Below, one piece after another: positions 1-7,213 of a stretch of 21,447 bases of DNA; position 1 is the first letter of the stretch, and the number at the start of each line of letters is the position of its first letter. Source of the stretch: Aliidiomarina sp047920995 (GTDB lineage: Bacteria > Pseudomonadota > Gammaproteobacteria > Enterobacterales > Alteromonadaceae); assembly GCF_047920995.1 (NCBI RefSeq), contig NZ_JBLRWZ010000040.1, positions 1 through 21,447 of the forward strand, given 5' to 3'. A program made the translations under genes and the position numbers. Under the pieces are notes generated by a model that worked only from the letters and a program-made list of their open reading frames with translations, was not told the origin of the DNA and ran no database searches.

Positions 1-1
1 A

Positions 2-2962
2 GTTTTGCTTGCTCGTGAGCTAAACCACCCCAATATTGTGCGAGTATTTGAATTTTACCAAGATGGTGATTGGGTATTCTTCACCATGGCGTTGGTAAGT
101 GGCGATACCTTAGCAGCGTTATTGCATGAGGGTGTAACAAGAAACCAAAGCGAACGTTGGATGAGGCAATTATTGCAGGCTTTAGCCGCGTGCCATGCAG
201 CAGAAATTACCCACGCAGATGTAAAACCCGAAAATATTTATATTGATGAACGCGGCAATCTAGTGCTGTTAGATTTTGGCATCGGTTCTAATAGTGAAGC
301 GAATCTACTGGCCGATTTTTCCGGTAGCGTTGGTTATATCGCCCCAGAGGTTACCCAGCTTGGTAAGCGCGGTGCACACACGGATTGTTATAGTAGTGGC
401 CGTTTATTCTTAGAATTACTTGCAGCAACAAAAATTCGGCGTTGGCATCTTGGCGATATTAAATGGCTGATTAGCCGCAAGCGTTTGGCAAGGCAGTTAA
501 GCAAGCCGCTCGCGCATCAGCGTATCTCGATTATCAAAGCACAGCAATTCATAGAGCGATCTACAGAATCACGCGTGGCAGTGCTGGGTACCGTACTTCT
601 GTTGCTGATTATTGTTGCAGGTGCTACATCGTTGTTTGCGCCTAGTTACGATGGTGAGCCGATTACAGCAATGCCCAACCATACCTCGCGGGTTGCAATT
701 GTATACGCACCCGATGATAACCTACTCGGCGGCATTGCCGAGCTACTGCATTTGCACTTAATTACCCAATCCGGGATTGATATCGTTGAGCAGGATCGCG
801 TTGATAGCTTGGTAAGTAATTTGGGTTTAAAACCATTTGCACAGCAAGAGCACAGAATACGCATAGCCCAGCTGGTGAATGCAGAAGTGCTGATTTTATT
901 GCAAAGTGGCCAGCTGCCGGTAAGTGATGATATTCGCATTCAAGTATTGCTCGCGGAAATGCCGGGTAACCGGATGTTTGGTTCGTTTCAGGGTACCGTA
1001 AATAACACCCAGTTGCCGCTCACAATGGAACAGTTGTTAGTGCACATTGATGAGCAGTTGGCGTTGCCGCCACGGCAGCTAATTGTAAAACCGGAAGAAT
1101 TGCAACGCGTAGAGCCTGTACTACAAGCTTTGCGCCAAGGGCGCCATGCGGAAGCCGAGCAATTTGTGCAATCGTTGCAGGCCGAGTGGCCTGATTTTGC
1201 TGGCGGTTGGCTAGCCGGTGCGCGCTTAGCTGCAGCTCGCGGGGATATTCAATTAGCCCATGATCAGTTAGAGCGTTTAATCGAACTTTCAGAAAACGAT
1301 GAATATTGGTATCTCGAAGGTAGGGCCTTGCAAGCTGAAATCAATAATGATTTAGATGGTGCTATCGCGGTAACCGACCGGTTGCTCGAGCTATTCCCCG
1401 GCCGCGCCAGCTTACTTGATAGGCGGGCAGAGTTAGCAGTATGGGCTGATGATACTGAAACCGCCATGCGCTTGTATCAACAAGCGCTAGAGATTGATCC
1501 GAGTGCGCCCGATCGTTGGTTTGAACTGGCGCGGATGCGTATTATTCAAGGGCAAATTCAGCAAGCGCTTGATAACGAATTGATGCAAGCGTTGGTAAAG
1601 TACCGCCAACAAGAAAATATGCGCGGCCAAGGAACCGTGCTGAATGCTTTTGGTGTTGCCTATTTGCGGTTATCTGATGCATCTACCGCCGCACAATACT
1701 TTACGGAAGCATTAAGTATACGTACCAGAGAGCGCGACGCGAACGGCCGTGCAGTTACCCTTGCGAACTTGGCCAACGCTCGAGCTTTACAGCTTCGCTA
1801 TGCCGATGCGGAGGCCGCCTTAGCAGAGGCTTCGTTGCTATTTGAAGAGAACAATGATCGCATTGGCCTTGCCCAAGTAGAGAATGAGTGGGGAGTGTTG
1901 CTTGAAGAGCAAGGACGTTACCGAGAAGCGTTAACGCATTACCGCAATGCGCTCGATCTGCGCATGATTACCGGCTATTCCCGCCAGCAGGCCGAAAGCA
2001 TTAATAACGTAGCCTATATGCACTTTCTGATGGCTGATTTTAGCCAAGCCGATGTATTTTGGAAGCAAGCGAAGAATTTATTTGCCCGCATCGGTGATCA
2101 ATCAGGATTAGCGCGCACAGAGTTGAATTTAGCGAATCTTGCCCTTACTCGTGGCGAATATAGCCAAGCCACGCAAATACTTACCGAGGTTTTAGAATCT
2201 TCGCAAGGAAGGCGCCCGGAAGAAGAGATGGTAACGCAGTTCTTATTGAGCCACCGAAATTACTCCAGAGGTTCTTGGACAACCGCATTGCGCAATAATG
2301 AAGAGGCATTGCGAATTGCAGAATCTATCGATTATTTCCGTGGCTTGATTGAAGTGCATATTTGGGGAGCTGAAATGTGCCTTTACCTCGCTGATGGCCA
2401 ATGTATTGCCGAACAATTAGCAGGATTAGAAAAATACGCCGCTCAACTCAATAGTGAACAAGAAATACTGCATGATTGGATAGCGGTTAGTGCAGCCTTG
2501 CTAGCCGATGATATTAGTACTTCAGAAATTACCGCCTTTTGGTCGCGTTTTCGCAAGCAACTGCTGCCGGTACAATCGGAATTACGGGTATTACTGTCGA
2601 TTCTGGAGCTCAACCCAATCCCGCGTGATAGCTGGCAATGGCAGCGGGTTCGTGAGTTAGTGCGGCCAGCAATGTACAAAGAGTATTTGCAAGCCTCGTA
2701 TTTGCAGGCGGTGCAATTTAATGATCAAGACGCATTTGAGCAGTTGCGCAGAACATTACAAAATCATCCAGACTACTGGCGTAATCACCTGTATTATGAG
2801 ATTTTTAGTGATAATGATTCGAAGCGGCGTGCAGAGCAATTACGGGAACGATTGTATCAGTACATGAACCGCCAGCAACTTGAGGTTTATCAACAAACAT
2901 ATGAACGGCCGGAAACAAACGTTCGACGAGGAACTGCTGTTCCTGCAACGGAGCCAAGATGA
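2..2962 (+). CDS. Membrane Ser/Thr protein kinase with TolB-like and TPR periplasmic region (5' partial)
   Basis: The frame is open at the left edge, so the N-lobe (glycine loop and ATP-anchoring lysine) lies outside the window. Counting from the TTG at base 5, visible kinase parts are HPNIV (8-12), the catalytic loop HADVKPEN (70-77), DFG (90-92), GYIAPE (110-115) and the helix-F Asp127. A hydrophobic segment at about 191-211 is a single membrane span, so the kinase should be cytoplasmic and the rest periplasmic. Residues about 229-355 look like a TolB/FlgO-type fold, and about 370-750 hold many TPR-like helix pairs (for example W..LGRAL..A and AL.IDP patterns). The catalytic loop has Ala in place of the Arg of HRD, and only about 75 residues separate APE from the membrane, so the C-lobe is short. 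The last 62 nt overlap the histidine kinase gene. Kinase identity is firm; the substrate is unknown. Confidence 0.88.
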   Translation, partial: VLLARELNHPNIVRVFEFYQDGDWVFFTMALVSGDTLAALLHEGVTRNQSERWMRQLLQALAACHAAEITHADVKPENIYIDERGNLVLLDFGIGSNSEANLLADFSGSVGYIAPEVTQLGKRGAHTDCYSSGRLFLELLAATKIRRWHLGDIKWLISRKRLARQLSKPLAHQRISIIKAQQFIERSTESRVAVLGTVLLLLIIVAGATSLFAPSYDGEPITAMPNHTSRVAIVYAPDDNLLGGIAELLHLHLITQSGIDIVEQDRVDSLVSNLGLKPFAQQEHRIRIAQLVNAEVLILLQSGQLPVSDDIRIQVLLAEMPGNRMFGSFQGTVNNTQLPLTMEQLLVHIDEQLALPPRQLIVKPEELQRVEPVLQALRQGRHAEAEQFVQSLQAEWPDFAGGWLAGARLAAARGDIQLAHDQLERLIELSENDEYWYLEGRALQAEINNDLDGAIAVTDRLLELFPGRASLLDRRAELAVWADDTETAMRLYQQALEIDPSAPDRWFELARMRIIQGQIQQALDNELMQALVKYRQQENMRGQGTVLNAFGVAYLRLSDASTAAQYFTEALSIRTRERDANGRAVTLANLANARALQLRYADAEAALAEASLLFEENNDRIGLAQVENEWGVLLEEQGRYREALTHYRNALDLRMITGYSRQQAESINNVAYMHFLMADFSQADVFWKQAKNLFARIGDQSGLARTELNLANLALTRGEYSQATQILTEVLESSQGRRPEEEMVTQFLLSHRNYSRGSWTTALRNNEEALRIAESIDYFRGLIEVHIWGAEMCLYLADGQCIAEQLAGLEKYAAQLNSEQEILHDWIAVSAALLADDISTSEITAFWSRFRKQLLPVQSELRVLLSILELNPIPRDSWQWQRVRELVRPAMYKEYLQASYLQAVQFNDQDAFEQLRRTLQNHPDYWRNHLYYEIFSDNDSKRRAEQLRERLYQYMNRQQLEVYQQTYERPETNVRRGTAVPATEPR

Positions 2963-3602
2963 GCTTCGCCAGCTTCTAGTTGCAGAACAGCTAACGCTGC
3001 GCAATTTGGCGCAGCGCTTATGGAGCCAGCAGGAGGCTGAGCGTGCGCGCCTCTCTCAAGATCTGCATGATGGCCTTGGCCAAATACTCACCGCACTTAC
3101 CCGCAAACTAGATGTTGCTGTTATTGAGCAAGGTGTTGATGCCAGTGTTGCTGAACTTGCCGCTCATGCGCTTAGCGATGTGCGGCAATTATCGCGGTTA
3201 ATGCGGCCACGCATTTTAGATGATTTGGGCTTGGCGGCAGCATTAAACTGGCTGGTTCGTTCGCTATGTGAACATGAAAAGCTGGAAAGCAGTATTGCAA
3301 TCGACATTGAAGAAGAGCCGAACAGCCATGTTGCGATTTTAGTGTTTCGTATTGCCCAAGAGGCACTTACCAATGCGGTACGGCACGCTAATGCAGATCA
3401 AATAAGTGTATTTGCTACGCGTGTAGGCAAGGCTTTACGCTTGGATATAATTGATAATGGTAGAGGATTTAACCTAGATACAGCCGCCCAGGGAATTGGT
3501 ATTGCGAGTATGCGTGATCGTGCTACTGCATTTTCTGCCGAGTTTGATATTCAATCGCGCCCCGGGGGCGGTTGCCACATAAGCCTATTGGTTCCACTAT
3601 GA
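2901..3602 (+). CDS. Soluble NarX/LiaS-type sensor histidine kinase
   Basis: This 233-residue protein has an N-terminal coiled-coil-like stretch rich in Leu, Gln and Glu (about 5-50), then the HisKA_3 phospho-acceptor motif with His56 in QDLHDGLGQ. The HATPase_c domain follows with the N-box EALTNAVRHA (Asn158), DNGRGF (185-190) and the glycine box GIGIASMRDR (198-207). All catalytic residues appear intact. No membrane segment, HAMP, PAS or other input domain is visible, so it is cytoplasmic and must take its signal from a partner. The ATG at 2901 was chosen over an in-frame TTG at 2880. The gene begins inside the upstream kinase gene and its TGA overlaps the response regulator ATG (ATGA), which suggests translational coupling. 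The cognate regulator is almost certainly the next gene. Confidence 0.9.
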   Translation: MNGRKQTFDEELLFLQRSQDELRQLLVAEQLTLRNLAQRLWSQQEAERARLSQDLHDGLGQILTALTRKLDVAVIEQGVDASVAELAAHALSDVRQLSRLMRPRILDDLGLAAALNWLVRSLCEHEKLESSIAIDIEEEPNSHVAILVFRIAQEALTNAVRHANADQISVFATRVGKALRLDIIDNGRGFNLDTAAQGIGIASMRDRATAFSAEFDIQSRPGGGCHISLLVPL

Positions 3603-4243
3603 ATAATAAAATCCGCTTAATTGTTGCCGACGATCACACCTTGGTTCGCCAAGGCATCGTGCAAATGCTTAGCCAACACGAACTGTTTGAAGTGATTTGT
3701 GAATGTGAAGATGGCCAGAGTATGGTTCAGGCGACATTGAAACATAATCCAGATGTGCTGCTTATGGACATCTCGATGCCAAAAATGAATGGCTTGGTGG
3801 CCATTGATAAATTATTACATCATCGGCCCGAGGCGAAAATTTTGGTGCTTACCATGCATGATGAGATTGAGTACATGCATGCACTGCACCAATCGGGTGC
3901 GAAAGGCTATATGCTGAAGGAATCATCTACGGAACAGCTTGCTGAAGCAATTCTAATGATTCACCAAGGGCAAACCTACTTCCCGCAAGTGCTGCTGAAA
4001 GAGCTGGCCGAGAGTAAAGAAACGGGCAAGGTTAAGGAATCGATTCTCGATAATATTACCCGCCGTGAGCGCGAGGTGTTTTTTCTAGTAGTAGCAGGGC
4101 GAACCACGCGGGAGATTGCTGAGTTACTGGATATGTCCCATAAAACTGCGGAAAATCACCGGGGGCGAATATTGGCGAAAATGAATGTGTCGAATACTGC
4201 CGAGCTTATTCGGTTGGCAGCCCGCAAAGGCTTACTCGAGTAA
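3599..4243 (+). CDS. NarL/FixJ-type response regulator
   Basis: This 214-residue DNA-binding regulator has a receiver domain with acidic residues Asp11 and Asp12, phospho-acceptor Asp57 in LLMDISMP, Thr85 and Lys107. A LuxR-type helix-turn-helix follows (about 153-200: TRREREV, then REIAELLDMSHKTAENHRGRI split across two helices). The ATG at 3599 overlaps the stop of the histidine kinase by 2 nt. An upstream in-frame start at 3572 would lie inside the kinase gene and add nine residues ahead of the usual receiver start, so it was rejected. It presumably receives phosphate from the HisKA_3 kinase and binds target promoters; no target can be named from this window. It is the last gene of the operon and is followed by a terminator hairpin. 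Confidence 0.92.
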   Translation: MNNKIRLIVADDHTLVRQGIVQMLSQHELFEVICECEDGQSMVQATLKHNPDVLLMDISMPKMNGLVAIDKLLHHRPEAKILVLTMHDEIEYMHALHQSGAKGYMLKESSTEQLAEAILMIHQGQTYFPQVLLKELAESKETGKVKESILDNITRREREVFFLVVAGRTTREIAELLDMSHKTAENHRGRILAKMNVSNTAELIRLAARKGLLE

Positions 4244-4277
4244 TCAGGTTTTCTTACTGGATGTAAATATTGGGATC

Positions 4278-4304
4278 AAAAAAGGCGCCATTATCGGCGC
4301 CTTT
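4278..4304 (-). terminator. Intrinsic terminator between the response regulator and rpmE, stronger for rpmE
   Basis: A perfect 9-bp stem, AAAGGCGCC / GGCGCCTTT, encloses a 6-nt loop (4290-4295). Read on the minus strand the stem is followed by six T residues, the classical arrangement for ending rpmE. On the plus strand it is followed by CTTTCTTATC, so it may also stop the signalling operon, less efficiently. Confidence 0.85.
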
Positions 4305-4343
4305 CTTATCACTGCTACTAAGCGGTGGTTACATAGGTAACGC

Positions 4344-4556
4344 TTACTTAGTTTTAAGTGAACCGAAACGTTGCTTAAACTTATCAACGCGTCCGCCAGC
4401 ATCCAGAGTTTTCTGCTTACCGGTATAGAACGGGTGACACTCAGAACATACGTCGATGTGGAAATCTGCACAACGCGTAGAGCGAGTTTTGAAAACGTTA
4501 CCACATGAACAGGTTACGCTAACTTCTTTATACTCAGGGTGAATACCTTGTTTCAT
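4344..4556 (-). CDS. rpmE: 50S ribosomal protein L31, zinc-binding (C+) type
   Basis: This 70-residue protein has the same length as E. coli L31. It carries the four zinc ligands Cys16, Cys18, Cys37 and Cys40, and the family landmarks IHPEY near the N-terminus and CHPFYTGKQ in the middle. L31 sits on the central protuberance of the large subunit and bridges the subunits. The C+ form holds zinc and is commonly swapped for a zinc-free paralogue under zinc limitation; no paralogue is present here. A GAGG Shine-Dalgarno lies 9 nt before the ATG. The gene is transcribed divergently from priA, as in E. coli. An extra Cys29 is present outside the zinc site. Confidence 0.97.
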   Translation of the reverse strand: MKQGIHPEYKEVSVTCSCGNVFKTRSTRCADFHIDVCSECHPFYTGKQKTLDAGGRVDKFKQRFGSLKTK

Positions 4557-4866
4557 TAGGGGTTACCTCAGTTGAAGGCCGTATCGCCATCCGTGCTTTC
4601 CACGAACACCACACGCTTGTTAATAATTCTGTACTTAAAACGATTTTAAGGCCGCGAATTCTAGCGCAGAGCCGCTCAAGGATCAAGCAAGATCGGCAAG
4701 GATAACGGCTTTATCTGTACTCGTTAGTAAAGCGAAGTGCATTGATGTGCTACTTTAGGGTGCCAAGCAGAAATTTAATCGAAAAGCTGGCTGGCGCTAG
4801 CGTAAAGTTTTGTTAGCATAGAGCGTTTCTATGCAACGTTGCCAAAAGTTAACTGAAGAGAATTGC
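4557..4866. other. rpmE-priA divergent intergenic region
   Basis: This 310-nt stretch (274 nt if priA starts at the upstream ATG 4831) must hold the promoters of both divergent genes. The visible items are the rpmE ribosome binding site, a perfect 7-3-7 inverted repeat at 4634-4650, and a purine-rich GAAGAG at 4855-4860 in front of the GTG of priA. No convincing sigma-70 hexamer pair, RNA gene or extra coding frame was identified. Confidence 0.6.
4634..4650. repeat. Perfect inverted repeat upstream of rpmE
   Basis: CTTAAAA and TTTTAAG are separated by CGA, a 17-nt near-palindrome whose inner edge lies 77 nt upstream of the rpmE start. It is too AT-rich, and lacks a following T run, to be a good terminator. 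Its size and place suit a dimeric regulator, but it does not match the Zur consensus that I know from E. coli. Function unknown. Confidence 0.45.
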
Positions 4867-7131
4867 GTGCCAACCTATATCCGTATCGCCTTACCGGTTC
4901 CACTGCGCCGTAAGTATGATTACATGCTCACGCCTGAACAGCCAGTGCCAAAGCTGGGTGGGCGCGTGCGCGTGCCATTCGGTTCCCGCGATATGGTGGG
5001 TTTTGTTGTTGCGGTGGGTGTAGCGCCTGAAATCGACGCGAGCTTGCTCCGTGAAGTGATTACGATAACTGATGCTGAGCCTTTGTGGCCTGAGCCGATG
5101 TGGCAGTTACTACTGTGGGCTGCAAGCTACTATCACCATCCGCTTGGCGAAGTTCTTACGCATGCTGCGCCGATAGCGGTAAAGCAAGGCGAACCGCCAA
5201 GTTATACCCAGATTAAACGCTTTTTGCTCACCGAGGCTGGCGCTGCCGTTGATATTAATAGCCTCAAACGCGCGGCGCAGCAGCAACGTATATTAGCTGC
5301 ACTGCAGAAAGGCGCCTTAAGTGCTGCACAAATGAAGCTCGAGGAATTTAGCCCAGCAGCATTAAAAGCACTGCAAGATAAAGGGTTGGTTGAAAGTGAG
5401 CAATCACTACCAAAGTTTGAGAAATGGGATGGCGCGTTACTGGAGCAGCCTCATGCATTGAATCCGCAACAAGCTGTGGCGGTGGGTGCGATTAGCGCTA
5501 GCCTAAATACCCCTGAGCAGAACAGTACCAGCGCCGGTGCAAAAATTTGGTTACTCGAAGGTGTTACCGGTAGCGGTAAAACCGAAGTGTATTTGCAAGT
5601 AATGGCGGAAGTGCTGAATGCGGGGCAGCAGGTTTTAGTGCTGGTGCCAGAAATTGGCCTTACACCGCAAACGGTGGCGCGCTTTCGCGATCGGTTTCAG
5701 GCGCCGGTAATTGTTTTACATTCTGGTTTAAGTGATCAAGAGCGGCTACAAGGGTGGCTGCAAGCGCGGGATGGCCATGCGGCAATTATCTTGGGCACTC
5801 GCTCCGCGATTTTCACACCACTTCACAATCTGGGCTTATTAATTATTGACGAAGAGCACGATGGCTCTTTTAAGCAACAAGATGGCTTTCGATACAACGC
5901 CCGCGATTTAGCGATTAAACGAGCGCAGCAGGAAGAGTTTTCTGTGGTGTTAGGCTCGGCAACACCATCATTGGAAACCTTGGCCAATGCTCGCAGCAAA
6001 CGATACGGCCATTTGCAGTTAAGTAACCGAGCCGGAGAAGCGCAGCCAGTAAAGAGTGGCGTGATCGATTTGAAAGCACAACGGTTACACAACGGGCTCT
6101 CTGATCAGTTGTTAGCCGTAATGCAAAAACACTTAGATGCGGGTAACCAAGTGTTACTGTTTCTAAATCGCCGTGGTTTTGCCAGTGCGTTGCTATGTCA
6201 CGAGTGTGGTTGGGTGAGTGAATGCCATCGTTGCCAAGCAAATATGACCGTGCACCAGCAAACGCACACGTTGCAATGTCATCACTGTGGTGCGCAGCGC
6301 CGAATTCCGCGCCAATGCGGACACTGTGGCAGCACCCAGCTAATAACTCGTGGGTTGGGTACGGAACAATTGGAAGAGGCCATAGCCAAGCGCTTTCCAG
6401 ATTATCCAGCAGTGCGGATTGATCGGGATAGTACGCGCAAGAAAGGCCAGTTAGAAGATTATTTGCAAGCAGCGGCGCGCGGTGATTATCGCATTTTAAT
6501 TGGCACGCAAATGCTTGCAAAAGGGCATCACTTTCCGAACGTAACCTTGGTATCGTTATTGGATGTAGATGGAGCTTTATTTAGTGCGGATTTTCGGGCG
6601 CCAGAACGGTTAGCGCAACTCTACGTGCAAGTAGCTGGGCGAGCAGGCAGGGCTAGTAAACGTGGTAGTGTATTATTGCAAACACACCAACCAGAGCACC
6701 CATTAATTCAGGAATTGGTGCAAAACGGTTATCAAGATTTTGCGCAAACTGCACTTACTGAGCGCGAACAAGCGTTAATGCCACCCTATGCAGCAATGGC
6801 ATTATTCCGCGCCGAGGCAACAGAAAAATCTGCAGCGGAAGCGCTGTTGCAAGCGATTCACGATACGCTGCTGGCCCAGCAAACTGCGGCTGGCCATAAT
6901 GGCCAGAACGCGAGCAACGCTTATGGTGCACCGGAAGTTGCGGTTATCGGCCCAATGCCGGCACCTTTGGCGCGGCGCGCAGGGCGTTTTCGTTACCAAT
7001 TGATGCTGCACGCAACCAGCCGAGCGCCTTTACATCGTTTGTTGCAAGCGAGCATGCATCTCCTGGAAACCTTGCCACAAGCACGCAAAGCTCGTTGGTC
7101 ATTAGATATAGATCCACAAGATTTCACGTGA
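4867..7131 (+). CDS. priA: Primosomal protein N' (replication restart helicase PriA)
   Basis: PriA is a 3'-to-5' superfamily 2 helicase that recognises stalled forks and reloads DnaB. From the GTG at 4867 the product is 754 residues (E. coli 732). The N-terminal 3'-DNA-end binding domain begins IRIALPVPLRRKYDY. Motor motifs are Walker A GVTGSGKT (232-239), the DEEHD box (328-332), GSATPS, GTQMLAKGHHFP and VAGRAGR. Eight cysteines (444, 447, 453, 456, 471, 474, 484, 487) form the two-zinc module. The GTG was preferred over the in-frame ATG at 4831 because GAAGAG sits 6 nt before it and the resulting N-terminus aligns with E. coli PriA. It is divergent from rpmE and followed by argS. Confidence 0.96.
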   Translation: MPTYIRIALPVPLRRKYDYMLTPEQPVPKLGGRVRVPFGSRDMVGFVVAVGVAPEIDASLLREVITITDAEPLWPEPMWQLLLWAASYYHHPLGEVLTHAAPIAVKQGEPPSYTQIKRFLLTEAGAAVDINSLKRAAQQQRILAALQKGALSAAQMKLEEFSPAALKALQDKGLVESEQSLPKFEKWDGALLEQPHALNPQQAVAVGAISASLNTPEQNSTSAGAKIWLLEGVTGSGKTEVYLQVMAEVLNAGQQVLVLVPEIGLTPQTVARFRDRFQAPVIVLHSGLSDQERLQGWLQARDGHAAIILGTRSAIFTPLHNLGLLIIDEEHDGSFKQQDGFRYNARDLAIKRAQQEEFSVVLGSATPSLETLANARSKRYGHLQLSNRAGEAQPVKSGVIDLKAQRLHNGLSDQLLAVMQKHLDAGNQVLLFLNRRGFASALLCHECGWVSECHRCQANMTVHQQTHTLQCHHCGAQRRIPRQCGHCGSTQLITRGLGTEQLEEAIAKRFPDYPAVRIDRDSTRKKGQLEDYLQAAARGDYRILIGTQMLAKGHHFPNVTLVSLLDVDGALFSADFRAPERLAQLYVQVAGRAGRASKRGSVLLQTHQPEHPLIQELVQNGYQDFAQTALTEREQALMPPYAAMALFRAEATEKSAAEALLQAIHDTLLAQQTAAGHNGQNASNAYGAPEVAVIGPMPAPLARRAGRFRYQLMLHATSRAPLHRLLQASMHLLETLPQARKARWSLDIDPQDFT

Positions 7132-7155
7132 AACGCGCATTCAGCGGTTTTTTTT
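7129..7155 (+). terminator. Possible weak terminator after priA
   Basis: An eight-T run (7148-7155) is preceded by AAACGC and GCGGTTT, which can pair only with a bulged G around a 7-nt loop. The T run is convincing but the stem is poor, so priA and argS may be only partly separated. Confidence 0.3.
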
Positions 7156-7213
7156 CAGCGCCCGAGCGATTAAACTACTCGGCTAGTTATCGATATCGAA
7201 GGTTGTACGCACC

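Noticed and set aside
4677..4702. CAAGGAT repeats in the rpmE-priA gap
   Set aside because: Two short copies with irregular spacing; not enough for a DnaA- or regulator-type array.
5915..6520. A 201-codon open frame antisense to priA
   Set aside because: It covers the conserved helicase and zinc region of priA; the His- and Cys-rich look comes from the complementary codons.
7189..7199. TCGATATCGA palindrome before argS
   Set aside because: Single short palindrome next to the ribosome binding site, with no second copy and no known regulator.
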